A DNA stretch of 64,000 bases, from assembly GCA_027924585.1 (NCBI GenBank), contig BSBM01000711.1, forward strand, positions 7,389,001-7,453,000, given 5' to 3'. Positions 10,858-22,035 of this stretch are shown piece after piece. Below the pieces are notes generated by a model, which was not told the origin of the DNA, made no database searches, and saw only the letters and a list, made by a program, of their open reading frames with translations. The translations under genes and the position numbers were made by a program. Source of the DNA: Larix kaempferi (taxonomy: Eukaryota > Streptophyta > Pinopsida > Pinales > Pinaceae). Every line of letters starts with the position of its first letter. Within the stretch, counting starts at the first letter, position 1.

Positions 10858-12865
10858 AGGTAACCTGTGCATAAGCTTTGATATTTTATTGCATCAATTG
10901 TACTCATTGGAAAGATTAGTACTAATTTATGAGATAGATAAATGCAATTTGCTTATTGTTTAGTCTATTGTTATATGTTTATAAAAGTAATCATGTTTAC
11001 ATATTTCATTTGTTTATGAATGTCTAACATTGATTTCTTTTCTAGATGTATATCTACACTTGATCTTTGTTTGCAAAGTGTGTGATGTGCAGGTTATCTC
11101 AACTGGAAGTTGGTGGATCTTGTTTGTTTCCTCCCTTCTAATCTTTGTTTGCAGATGCAGTCCCTTGAAATATCACAAACACAACCTTCAAAGCTTCGGA
11201 TTTCAACCAAGATTTGCTTCATCTCTCTCTCAATTTAATTCAAATCAAATTTTCTGGTTACTGGTTACTTGCATTTGAAATATTTCTGATTTACATGCTC
11301 ATATTGTATTTCAAATAGATCAGAAATATTTTCATAAAAGATTGGTTTAGACAGTTACAAAGTTTATATCTTTAACTGTTAGATTTTCCTTCATTTAGCA
11401 TCTACTTTTCAAAAGGCTTGCAAGTAAAATCGTCATATCTCTTTTAAGTCTTGTTGGGTAGTTGTAGTGCTGATATAAAAGATATATTTCGCTGTCCTAG
11501 AGCTTGAAATTTGCAGCCATTAAAGGCTAGCAGAGATCCCAGGTAGACAAGCCCCATAGCTTGTTTTACTTGGTTATTTTTCGTCATTTTTACTTAGTTT
11601 TTAACTTAGATTTTTTTGGGTTTTTTAGGAGGTGTTCCAAAGACACTCTTAAAGTGTTTTTGGGCATCTTATACTAATTATTGCTTGCTGGTTTGCAGCA
11701 AAAGACGAACAGGTAGGAGGAAGTGCTGGCGAAATTTCGAGTATCCAGGCGATCTGGAGGACAAATTTCCATATTTTTCAAAACCGGTCATTTTTTCCTA
11801 TAATTTTGTAAGCCACCAAGTCACATTAAGTGGACTGGGGCACTTCTCTAAATCATTGTAAACATTTGTAAACGAGAGCAAGTGGGCTAGCCAGCGCCCA
11901 TACCCCATCCCCCCAGGGGTGGCCTGTGTCGTCTCATTTTCATGGCGTGATTGTTAGAGTAGTTTATTTCTTTGTTTTCCGGCTTTTAATAAAATCAATT
12001 AGGATTAAAATAAACCTTGTTGGTCCGTTCCACTGGCGGGCCACAAGTTCACTCACAACCTAGTTTTTTCACATTTTTTTACAAACTCATAACGCCCCCC
12101 TTGCTTTCCTGAAGTAGGGTTTATGTATGAGGGCTTGCCCGAAATACGTGCCTGAAAAGAGACTCCTGGGGTTTTAACAAAGATAAAATTTGGGTTCATA
12201 AAATTTTTATAAAAATACCAAGGTCTTCTCCCGTATGCTCTGTGGCCAACTTGCAGCTCTGTCTGATCCAGTTGGTACACACCAGAAAGGAGGGGATGAC
12301 TAGTAATAGGATCTAACACCGCCCCAATAAAAAATCCTTTTTGTGAAAATCCGGCACAACACGCATTTTGTTGTCGTGGGCAAATTTCCCAGAAGGCTTG
12401 GGATAACACTGAATAGTGACCTCTTGGAAACCGTTAGGCTTGCCCTCGTTGGTATAGCATCTGAACACCTCCTCGAGACTCTGATTCAGCCCAAAGCCTG
12501 AGAGGGAAGCCACGCTTCAAAATTCCGGACATGTTCCCCCGTACCTTGCGTATATCGGGAACCCACCTGCCTTAATAAAAAGATCACCATCACATTAATT
12601 TTTAAAATAAACCAAGAACACTCCACAACATTTACCTTTTCTGTTTATGCATTTGTTATTTGACTCCATAATAAGGCACTGGTCTTGTTGCAAATTTCAT
12701 TTTATATTGTTGACTAGTATGCAGTTAAATGATGGCTATTTTAAATGAGAGCAAATGATAAATGATTGTTTTATTTGATCAAAGTATATGTTGTCTGTTC
12801 TTGGTTATCAAAAGTATTTTTCTAACTCCTAGATTAGAGGCTTTAGTTTCTTTTTATTTTTTAGG
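10858..12865 (+). other. Candidate intron within the LTR leader
   Basis: A strong splice donor (GGAG then GTAACC near 10,856-10,863) lies about 140 bases after the predicted start. A strong acceptor (TTTCTTTTTATTTTTTAG, ending near 12,864) lies about 150 bases before the primer-binding site. Several weaker acceptors (TTTGCAG near 11,698, TTTTTTAGGAG near 11,628) are between them. Removal would explain how a transcript with such a long leader could translate gag. This is inferred from motifs only. Confidence 0.3.
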
Positions 12866-13017
12866 GTCCACCCCCCTTGGCTTCGCTAGGAAAGCCTAGA
12901 CGGAGGAGTCGAGTCCCAAGTGACAGCACTTGACTCTGACTTGCCCCCAAGGCCACACCAGCAGCTTGAAGACTTTTGCTGCGTTTTCCCCAGGTGTGGA
13001 ACCAGGCGACAACATTT

Positions 13018-13036
13018 TGGCGCCGTTGCCGGGGAT
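13018..13036 (+). other. Primer-binding site, tRNA-Asp type
   Basis: TGGCGCCGTTGCCGGGGAT begins three bases after the LTR end. This is the primer site commonly seen in Athila/Tat-type Gypsy elements and places the family within Ty3/Gypsy. Confidence 0.85.
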
Positions 13037-13119
13037 AAGTCTTTTTATTCCCGGAATACGACTTTTGAGTTTTCCTTTTTGTTTTTGCTTTGTTTGATGA
13101 ATCTTTAGATTAGATTTTT

Positions 13120-13360
13120 AATTTTTCATCTGGCGACTCCACTAACCTTTTTTCCTTTTATAAAAGTTCAAAGAAAAGCAAAAATAGAATTCTTTGTGAG
13201 ATTGTTTTATATGTATATTTTTATTCTCACATGGCGACTCCATTGAAGGGATAAAACCCTTTGTTTCTCATATAGTTTGTTGAGACTGCTTGTGTGTAGA
13301 TGAGTCCATCCATTACAGTAAAATCTATAAAGACTCACCTTTTGACAACTCCACTGATTC
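13120..13360 (+). repeat. Short degenerate repeats in the gag leader
   Basis: Three dispersed copies of a CATGGCGACTCCATTG-like motif occur before the gag start (near 13,130, 13,230 and 13,347). They resemble the primer-proximal leader motif of Gypsy elements and could be duplicated packaging or priming signals. Function is inferred. Confidence 0.5.
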
Positions 13361-13413
13361 AGTACCAGGTATATCCCATGGTCATTTCAAATGCAGGCTA
13401 TTGATCTTTGAAA

Positions 13414-15084
13414 ATGGATGATAAAGAGTCTAGTGAGCAAATTTCCGATGCACATCCTCCCATTGACTTCTCAGACATCCCTGGTTTCCCTAATTATCAT
13501 GATGGTGAAGATGTATCTGATTATCTACCGGTCTTTTGGGGAGATGATGATGATGTAGAAACCCAGCATGTCTTTTCTTTTCTTAAAGTTGTGGCTAACT
13601 TTAAAGTCTTATATGAAGATAACATAATGGAGATGTTTGTTAGTACATTACAGGGACCTGTTTATCAATGGTATTTTAAAGAGCTTCCAAATAAATGTAT
13701 TAACTCTCTTTCGAGCCTCCTTAGAATATTTATAAGGCAATGGCATAATAAAGGAGCTAGTATGGAGCACTTGGATAGGATCCTTAGAAGGTACTTTCTC
13801 TTGTTCATACCTTGGATTGAGTATCATAAGGAAGACCCCAACTTTCCTCGTATCATCATGACGGAGAATAATAAATATTGGGAGGTGCCTCTAAGTTATA
13901 TCAATCGTGTAGATCTCCCTATAGCACAATCTGGCTTTAAAAAAGAGACTCAGCATGACCCTATCGAAGAGTTCCATGAAGCACCCTTAACTGAAGATTT
14001 TGTTGAAAACCATCCTCTTGTCACCATAGCTGAAAACATTGAAAATATGGAGTGTTCTCAAATCTACGATGATGATCACATGTGTGTTTCAGATTTGCCT
14101 AAAGAGGAAGCCATTATAGAAGTTGACAAAGAAATTCATGAAGGGTCTTCAATTGAAGATGTTTCAGAAGAGCTTCCTCAAATTGCCATTGAAGATTTGG
14201 GATTTCAGGATTACTTTAGTGAAGATGATGATGTTTGTACTTCAAATTCACCTAAGGAAGCAACCATTACAGAAGCCTTTAAAGAAACTTGTGATGATTT
14301 TTGTATGATTTATGATGACACTCCTCCTTTTTCTCCGCATAGTGGTGAAGTCTTGGACAACTTTATACCTTGTAATATCTTTCAAACCAAGCCTTCTGAG
14401 GATAAGTATTATGAACATGAGGATGGGCATGGCCAGGGTTGTGATGCAATAGACAAAGACTCCCCCTTCATTTACAAGGATGGGCATGATGATTGTTGGA
14501 TGGATTTAGAAAAACCCATCTTTGATATATCAAGAGAGGGGAGTGTTGATTTTGAGACCTTGGGAAATTTTGATATGGAAGAGGAGCCTGTAGATATTTC
14601 TCATGATCAATTAGAGCCATTAATGAGTATTAGTAACGAAGATTTGGATCAACAGTATAACGAAGATTTGGGTAGGATAAAATTAGTGGAATGTCAGTTT
14701 CAGCCTTCATCAGCACATTCAGAGGTTCCTTATGATTTGGAGCAGCCTAGGGTATATACTTTCATAGAAATAAACTATCAGAAGAGCCTTTCAGATCAAT
14801 ATGATGAGGTAGTTGGTCTGCCTTATCATTCCGAGTTTTTTCTCAGCTCTATCCAGTCATGGGTAGAAGAGGCCTGCATGAGGACTTACCATTGGGGGAA
14901 GCACTTCAAAGATCTATCATATGCCTATGATCACCAATCCAATCCTCTAATCCAGAATTATCATGCAGGTTTGCATTTTCTAAATAAGGTATCCTTGTTT
15001 TGGCTGGTAACCAAACACAAGGTGAAAAGTTTTTATATTGATAAAATGTTAAGATGGTTGCATTGGATTTATCATTTTACTTAG
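13414..15084 (+). CDS. Gag-like protein of the non-autonomous Gypsy element (556 aa)
   Basis: Starting at the first in-frame ATG, the protein opens with an acidic leader. A retrotransposon gag-type segment follows at about residues 35-115: Y-L-P-V-F-W-G-D then F-V-S-T-L-Q-G-P-V-Y-Q-W-Y and L-P-N-K-C-I-N-S-L ... F-I-R-Q-W. This is the capsid N-terminal helix pattern of plant Gypsy gag. The middle is strongly acidic and contains two related copies of a D-D-D-x-C/x-S-x-x-P-K-E unit. No zinc knuckle, protease aspartate or RT motif is present. The frame runs 290 bases into the right repeat and ends there, so about the last 96 residues are encoded within the repeat. The protein probably forms particles that package this RNA, using enzymes supplied by an autonomous relative. 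Confidence 0.75.
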   Translation: MDDKESSEQISDAHPPIDFSDIPGFPNYHDGEDVSDYLPVFWGDDDDVETQHVFSFLKVVANFKVLYEDNIMEMFVSTLQGPVYQWYFKELPNKCINSLSSLLRIFIRQWHNKGASMEHLDRILRRYFLLFIPWIEYHKEDPNFPRIIMTENNKYWEVPLSYINRVDLPIAQSGFKKETQHDPIEEFHEAPLTEDFVENHPLVTIAENIENMECSQIYDDDHMCVSDLPKEEAIIEVDKEIHEGSSIEDVSEELPQIAIEDLGFQDYFSEDDDVCTSNSPKEATITEAFKETCDDFCMIYDDTPPFSPHSGEVLDNFIPCNIFQTKPSEDKYYEHEDGHGQGCDAIDKDSPFIYKDGHDDCWMDLEKPIFDISREGSVDFETLGNFDMEEEPVDISHDQLEPLMSISNEDLDQQYNEDLGRIKLVECQFQPSSAHSEVPYDLEQPRVYTFIEINYQKSLSDQYDEVVGLPYHSEFFLSSIQSWVEEACMRTYHWGKHFKDLSYAYDHQSNPLIQNYHAGLHFLNKVSLFWLVTKHKVKSFYIDKMLRWLHWIYHFT

Positions 15085-18000
15085 CATTTATTTTGTTATG
15101 CTTAGAGTAGGAAAATAAGCTCATCAAGTGAGCATTTACTTTCAACATTTATTTTTCAATACTTTCCTTTTATGTACTTAGAATTTTTTCATTAGTCATT
15201 TTTTTAGTTTTTTAATAATGCAACTTATGGTTCATTGGCTTCTTATAAGAACTTCTACTACTGAAAGGTTTTCTTGTCAAGTTGAGATGTTTTTACAGGT
15301 CATAGAAACCGGAGATTCTGGTATTCTCGTATGCTCTCCTTGCCTGAAGACTGGATCGAGCACACGTCCCGCAGTTGGAGCCAGATGTTGCCAACTAAGT
15401 TGTACTTGGTTGGATTATAAAGCGAGCGGGCAGAGTGGAACATGATACATGTTCATTTTTGGTGATTTGATATCCAGCTGGCCTTTTAAAGGCCCCCGTT
15501 TTTAAAATTTTCCACATGTCCATGGCCCTGCGGGGTTTGTAACAAAACGTACTAGCATGGTGTTTTGTAAAAGACTTGGTTCCCTAGGACTTTTTGGCTA
15601 AGTCAGGTATTCCAAGGAGTTTTTTCACCTATCTATTATGTCTTGCATTAGTGCATAACATAATTAATGGGTTTTTCTCCTGCTCCTCCAAAGCTGGAAT
15701 GCCTGGGGAGGCTGACGGGCCTTAGGGGATTGTTAAAGTCTATGGGTCAATGTATATGAACATGCTAGGCGTTAATTTTGAGTCATATGGACATGTGCTA
15801 AGTCCCCCTAGGTTGTTTTTAATTTTCGGCGAGTTTTGGTTTTTCCGTAAATTGGGCCATTTTTAAATGGTTCAATTAAAAAATTTGTAATTGGCCTATC
15901 TGGGGCGTCTGGAGGTATTTTTTGCCTTAGGGGTGCTCGTTTTCTAACTCAGAGCACCCCCTAAACCCCTAAACCCACTTTTCCTAAGGTTTGGGTGCTT
16001 CAATATTTTCCTATGGCCAAAAAACCCAAAAAAGTCAAAAAGTCATGAAAAAATTGAAAAAATGGGAAAATGACATAAAAAAAAAATATTAAATTTTTGG
16101 AGAGTTTTGAGGGGCTGATTTGGATCAGCATATATTAAGGAGTGTATTGGGCTGAGTTGATGTGTTTTGGCAGCCCCGTTTGAGGAGAAATATGTGCCCA
16201 CTTGAGAGGGGCGCATTCACTATCTTGAGGGGGGCGCATTCCTTGTTTGGGCAGCCCACGAGTTTGGGAGATGGCAGCACTAATAGTGCTGGCTGTTAGC
16301 ACGTTTTGGGCTGCATATTGGGCAGCTAGGATGGGGGAGTGGGCAGCCCTTTCTCCTCCACCATCTATGCCACCACTCCCCCTCTCACATTAGCAAGTGC
16401 GCCCCTCTTCACTTGACTGTTTTCTCTATAAATTGAAGCATTCTCTCCATTGTTCACTAGGGAGAATTGGAGCACAAAAATTATCGTTGTAATACTCATA
16501 TGATTTTGAATTTGAATAAAGAAGACTTTGGAGGTCAAATTTGTGGTGTTATTGTGTGAGTGGATGAACCATCTTTGGCTTGTCTAATGGAGGTAACCTG
16601 TGCATAAGCTTTGATATTTTATTGCATCAATTGTACTCATTGGAAAGATTAGTACTAATTTATGAGATAGATAAATGCAATTTGCTTATTGTTTAGTCTA
16701 TTGTTATATGTTTATAAAAGTAATCATGTTTACATATTTCATTTGTTTATGAATGTCTAACATTGATTTCTTTTCTAGATGTATATCTACACTTGATCTT
16801 TGTTTGCAAAGTGTGTGATGTGCAGGTTATCTCAACTGGAAGTTGGTGGATCTTGTTTGTTTCCTCCCTTCTAATCTTTGTTTGCAGATGCAGTCCCTTG
16901 AAATATCACAAACACAACCTTCAAAGCTTCGGATTTCAACCAAGATTTGCTTCATCTCTCTCTCAATTTAATTCAAATCAAATTTTCTGGTTACTGGTTA
17001 CTTGCATTTGAAATATTTCTGATTTACATGCTCATATTGTATTTCAAATAGATCAGAAATATTTTCATAAAAGATTGGTTTAGACAGTTACAAAGTTTAT
17101 ATCTTTAACTGTTAGATTTTCCTTCATTTAGCATCTACTTTTCAAAAGGCTTGCAAGTAAAATCGTCATATCTCTTTTAAGTCTTGTTGGGTAGTTGTAG
17201 TGCTGATATAAAAGATATATTTCGCTGTCCTAGAGCTTGAAATTTGCAGCCATTAAAGGCTAGCAGAGATCCCAGGTAGACAAGCCCCATAGCTTGTTTT
17301 ACTTGGTTATTTTTCGTCATTTTTACTTAGTTTTTAACTTAGATTTTTTTGGGTTTTTTAGGAGGTGTTCCAAAGACACTCTTAAAGTGTTTTTGGGCAT
17401 CTTATACTAATTATTGCTTGCTGGTTTGCAGCAAAAGACGAACAGGTAGGAGGAAGTGCTGGCAAAATTTCGAGCATCCAGGCGATCCGGAGGACAAATT
17501 TCCATATTTTTCAAAACCGGTCATTTTTTCCTATAATTTTGTAAGCCACCAAGTCACATTAAGTGGACTGGGGCACTTCTCTAAATCATTGTAAACATTT
17601 GTAAACGAGAGCAAGTGGGCTAGTCAGCGCCCATACCCCATCCCCCCAGGGGTGGCCTGTGTCGTCTCATTTTCATGGCGTGATTGTTAGAGTAGTTTAT
17701 TTCTTTGTTTTCCGGCTTTTAATAAAATCAATTAGGATTAAAATAAACCTTGTTGGTCCGTTCCACTGGCGGGCCACAAGTTCACTCACAACCTAGTTTT
17801 TTCACATTTTTTTACAAACTCATAACGCCCCCCTTGCTTTCCCGAAGTAGGGTTTATGTATGAGGGCTTGCCCGAAATACGTGCCTGAAAAGAGACTCCT
17901 GGGGTTTTAACAAAGATAAAATTTGGGTTCATAAAAATTTTATAAAAATACCAAGGTCTTCTCCCGTATGCTCTGTGGCCAACTTGCAGCTCTGTCTGAT

Positions 18001-18747
18001 CCAGTTGGTACACACCAGAAAGGAGGGGATGACTAGTAATAGGATCTAACACCGCCCCAATAAAAAATCCTTTTTGTGAAAATCCGGCACAACACGCATT
18101 TTGTTGTCGTGGGCAAATTTCCCAGAAGGCTTGGGATAACACTGAATAGTGACCTCTTGGAAACCGTTAGGCTTGCCCTCGTTGGTATAGCATCTGAACA
18201 CCTCCTCGAGACTCCGATTCAGCCCAAAGCCTGAGAGGGAAGCCACGCTTCAAAATTCAGGACATGTTCCCCCGTACCTTGCGTATATCGGGAACCCACC
18301 TGCCTTAATAAAAAGATCACCATCACATTAATTTTTAAAATAAACCAAGAACACTCCACAACATTTACCTTTTCTGTTTATGCATTTGTTATTTGACTCC
18401 ATAATAAGGCACTGGTCTTGTTGCAAATTTCATTTTATATTGTTGACTAGTATGCAGTTAAATGATGGCTATTTTAAATGAGAGCAAATGATAAATGATT
18501 GTTTTATTTGATCAAAGTATATGTTGTCTGTTCTTGGTTATCAAAAGTATTTTTCTAACTCCTAGATTAGAGGCTTTAGTTTCTTTTTATTTTTTAGGGT
18601 CCACCCCCCTTGGCTTCGCTAGGAAAGCCTAGACGGAGGAGTCAAGTCCCAAGTGACAGCACTTGACTCTGACTTGCCCCCAAGGCCACACCAGCAGCTT
18701 GAAGACTTTTGCTGCGTTTTCCCCAGGTGTGGAACCAGGCGGCAACA
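14796..18747 (+). repeat. 3' long repeat (LTR, about 3.95 kb)
   Basis: It matches 9,062-13,014 with a constant offset and only scattered substitutions and single-base indels. It ends in CAACA directly against the hAT 5' region. I see no clear purine tract before it. The best candidate tract (GCGGGCAGAGTGGAACA) lies inside the repeat near 15,424, just before TGATACATG. Confidence 0.82.
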
Positions 18748-18988
18748 GACTCTCCACTTTCCAACTCGGCAAAGAGGGTGACGATCCAGCTAGGGAGCAT
18801 CCGAGCAAGAGAAAGGTCGCAGGTTAGTTTACTATTTTGGGACTGTTAGGGCTTTAATATTTGACACTATGGCAAATTTTAAACTTAAATTTTCTTTAAG
18901 TTTTTAAGATAATAATGAATTGTTTAAAACTTAAATAAGAGTTATGGCTTGTTTAAAATTTAAAATAATGAATTGTTTAAAATTTATG

Positions 18989-19050
18989 GCATGGGCTTGG
19001 ATAGGCAAGAGTGAATCAATGATTCACTCTTGCCATATCCAAGCCCATGC
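18989..19050. repeat. Near-perfect hairpin, about 30-bp arms
   Basis: Left arm 18,989-19,018 pairs with right arm 19,020-19,050 with a single-base bulge and one-base loop. The arms start GCATGGGCTTGGATA. It lies in the presumed first intron or 5' leader of the hAT transposase gene. Confidence 0.85.
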
Positions 19051-20831
19051 TACAACCTAAGTTAACTTCAACTAATAAAATAAATAATCTAGATTCTAGA
19101 GGACTAATTTTTTAAGGTTTAAACTTTTAAAGTTTTAAAAATTAAACCAGCATGTTGTTATTCTTTTCCTATCGTGGTTTAATGTCTTTTTTTTTGTTTT
19201 TTTGTGCCTCGAGTTTGATTTGTGAGGCTATCAATTTCCATTGCAAAAATGCCAAAGGCATTGGACCCATTTTGGCAATATGGGGAGCCTGAAGATGGAA
19301 CAAACCGGCAGCGATTGAATTGCAAATTGTGTGGGCAACATATGACAAGAGGCATTAGCAAGTTGAAGTACCATTTGGCAAAACTCCCTGGCAATGATGT
19401 GGGGCTTTGTAGTGCAGTTACCCCCGAGATTATGAGAAGTGCCCATGATGCAATTCACTCAAAGGATAGAAGAAGGGAAGAGTCAGCTGCAAATAGAGTT
19501 GAACCTGCAACTGGTGGAGTGGCTAGGAGATCAGGGACACATGATCATCACACGGAGGCTAGTGGTAGGGGCTCCACGGCCATGGATTCACCTAGCATGA
19601 GGGCTGCCTCATCTTTCTTTGTTCCACGAACCGGAAGTGGTGCTCAACCTTCCATAAAGTCTATGATTAAAAAAAAGGAGAAGGAAGAAGCAGATAGGCT
19701 TATGGGGAGGATGCTTTTCTGGAGCGACTTGCCTCTTACCATCACAAGAAACAATCCCTTTTTTCAGCCAATGTGTGATGCCATTGCTATTGTTGGCCCA
19801 GGGTACAAGTGCCCTACATATGAGGAGATTCGGGGGCCTATTCTTCAAGCAGAGAAGAAGGACATCAACACTAGATTGGAGGAATTCAAAGAGTCATGGG
19901 AGATCTTAGGATGCACATTGATGTCCGATGGTTAAACAAATAAGAAGGGTAGGACCCTTATCAATTTCTTGGTACATTGCCTTAAAGGTACCATGTTTAT
20001 CAAATCCATTGATGCATCGGCTCAAATAAAAGAAGAAGCATTGTTATGTGAATTGTTGGATGGGGTCCTCCAAGAGATCAGTTTGCACAATGTGGTGCAA
20101 ATCATAACAGATAATGTAGCTAATTATGTGGCTGCTGGTAGATTGCTTATGGAAAGGCATCCCTCACTATTTTGGACTCCATGCGCAACACATTGTATTG
20201 ATTTGATGCTGGAGGATGTGGGGAAAATTACCTTTGTCAAGCAGGTCATTGATTAGGCTAGGAGTATCACCAAATTCATATATAACCATGTTTTTGTTCT
20301 TAGCCTCATGAGGAGATGCACAAGAGACAGGGAGTTGCTACGTCCTGGAATCACACGGTTTGCCACCAACTTCATTTCTCTTCAGTCTTTGCTTCGAGTT
20401 TAGTTTGAGTTGAAGCAAATGTTTGTTTGTGATGAGTGGCGTGATTGCACATATAGCTGGAGAGAGGATGGGAGGGCCATTGCCAGATTGGTGTACACTA
20501 ACTCCTTTTGGGAAGGAGTGGAGGAAGTGTGCTCAATTAGTGAACCTTTGGTAAAGGTTCTGAGATTAGTTGACAGTGATAAGCCCGTTATGGGCTATTT
20601 GTATGAGGCCATGGATAGGGCCAAAGAGGCTATTTGGTCTTATTATGTGGGGAAGGTTACCCCTGGATTCAATAGACACGTGATGCTATGGGATTTGATT
20701 GATACCCGTTGGACCGGGATGCTCCATCGACCTATTCATGTAGCTGCATTTACCTCAATCCCGCCTTTTCCTACCAGAGTAAATTTGATTTTGATGGCGA
20801 GGTGATGGAAGGGCTCATCGAATGTATTAAC

Positions 20832-22035
20832 CATAGTGGAAAAAATCGGCATCGGCAAAAAATCGGCAAGGGTCCCGAATACAACTTCTCGGCAACATCG
20901 GCGAAAAAATCGGCAAAAATCGGCAAACCGTGGAAAACATTAAAAAATGCATAATATATTCATTTTTTTTTAGAATTTTAAACATATCAAGCAACAACAG
21001 CATTAGATAAACACATTGGCACATAAATATTGAGAAAGCCCTGATATATATGATGTAGTGGATGCCAAATAAAAAATGATACATCAAAGTTTCAAAGATT
21101 GGAAATTTGGAAGTTTCAACACTGGTTGGAACATTGGTCATTCCCCCCTCCTCTAGGCTTTAGGCTCTAGCCCTTGCCTCTACCTCAAATCTTGAAGTTA
21201 ATCCTTCAAGGACATTAGTCAACACCCTACAATTTTAATGAAATTTCCTAATCCAAGCATTAAGATAAGGTAGAAAAAGCTTTCCATGCTTAATAAGTGA
21301 TTTTGCTTGACTAAAGGGTATATTTTTATTAAGGTCGTGACAGAGGAGTTCAATCAACTTCAACAATCAGGCATCAACACCACCAACATCAAGGTATGTA
21401 CCTAGTTTGATGTGCTTGATTAAATTCCAATCCCTTACCCTCATACATGATAGAATCTAGTGGAAACGTTGCAATCCTGAAATCCTGAAAACTATTAAGT
21501 CTATTGAACCTGAATGGGATCTAAAAGTCTACTTTTTGCATATGAAGTCCGATGAGGTTGGAACCACTCTCAAACATCCTGAAACAATTAATGGTAATGT
21601 TAAAAATTTAAGTAAAAGGATGCAAAATAAAAGATAAGGAGAATGTCACTTTTACTTTAAGAATTTAACATTACCATTTACTGTTACTGGCTTCAATGTC
21701 TGAAGTACTGGTCAACTTTTTAAAACTCCATGGCGATTTTTTGGGTCTTTGCGCCATTTTTTGAAAAAATCGCTGATGTACTGGTCAACTTTTTAAAACT
21801 CCATGGCGATTTTTTGGGTCTTCGCACAATTTTTTGAAAAAATCGCTGATGTACTGGTCAACTTTTTAAAACTCCATGGTGATTTTTTGGGTCTTCGCGT
21901 GATTTTTTAGGAAAAATCGCCGATTTTTTCAAAAAATCGCGAGGTCCGATTTTTTCGGCAGAAAAAATCGGCGGGGCTGAAAAAATCGCAATTTCTCAGG
22001 AAATCGGCGATTTTTCGGCGATTTTTTCCACTACG
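20832..22035 (-). mobile_element. Non-autonomous hAT-like element inserted in the transposase gene
   Basis: The ends are CATAGTGGAAAAAATCGGC and, inverted, CGTAGTGGAAAAAATCGCC. The 8-bp target duplication GTATTAAC is perfect (20,824-20,831 and 22,036-22,043), as expected for hAT elements. Removing the insert rejoins the transposase frame. Its left 300 bp match, in inverted orientation, the 3' terminal region of the surrounding hAT element (23,100-23,386), so it is a deletion derivative of the same or a sister family. Subterminal AAAATCGGC words are dense at both ends. No coding sequence is supported inside. Confidence 0.9.
21705..21925 (+). repeat. Tandem repeat, 73-bp unit, three copies
   Basis: Units begin GTACTGGTCAACTTTTTAAA at about 21,705, 21,778 and 21,851, with a few substitutions. 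They lie near the right end of the nested hAT-like element and carry GCGATTTTTTGG words that also occur in its terminus. Confidence 0.88.

Larger units (their letters stand above)
9062..13014 (+). repeat. 5' long repeat (LTR, about 3.95 kb)
   Basis: It ends in ACAACA directly before the primer-binding site. Homology to the right copy starts at TCAATATGATGAGG (9,062 and 14,796). The first 290 bases duplicate the tail of the gag ORF, which is unusual for an LTR and may mean the real LTR begins further in, with the first part a leftover of an adjacent tandem copy. A TATA box is near 10,691 and an AATAAAG signal near 10,783. Confidence 0.82.
9062..18747 (+). mobile_element. Gag-only (non-autonomous) Gypsy-like LTR retrotransposon with giant repeats
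   Basis: Two nearly identical direct repeats of about 3.95 kb (offset 5,733 bp) flank a 1.78-kb interior. Just inside the left repeat is a tRNA-Asp-type primer-binding site, as in Tat/Athila-like Gypsy elements. The interior encodes a single long ORF with a retrotransposon gag-like segment and no protease, RT, RNase H or integrase. This fits the TR-GAG class of non-autonomous elements. I count roughly 15-20 differences between the repeats (about 99.5% identity), so the insertion is recent. No matching target duplication is visible: the base context at 9,061 is LINE coding sequence, while 18,748 onward is hAT 5' sequence. A deletion or rearrangement must have removed the original left junction. 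Confidence 0.82.

Noticed and set aside
12053-12513. Two overlapping antisense ORFs (118 and 66 codons) in the gag-only element's LTR, almost identical in the right repeat (17,786-18,246)
   Set aside because: The two repeats are about 99.5% identical overall, so conservation between them says nothing about coding. No known motif is present and the frames overlap.
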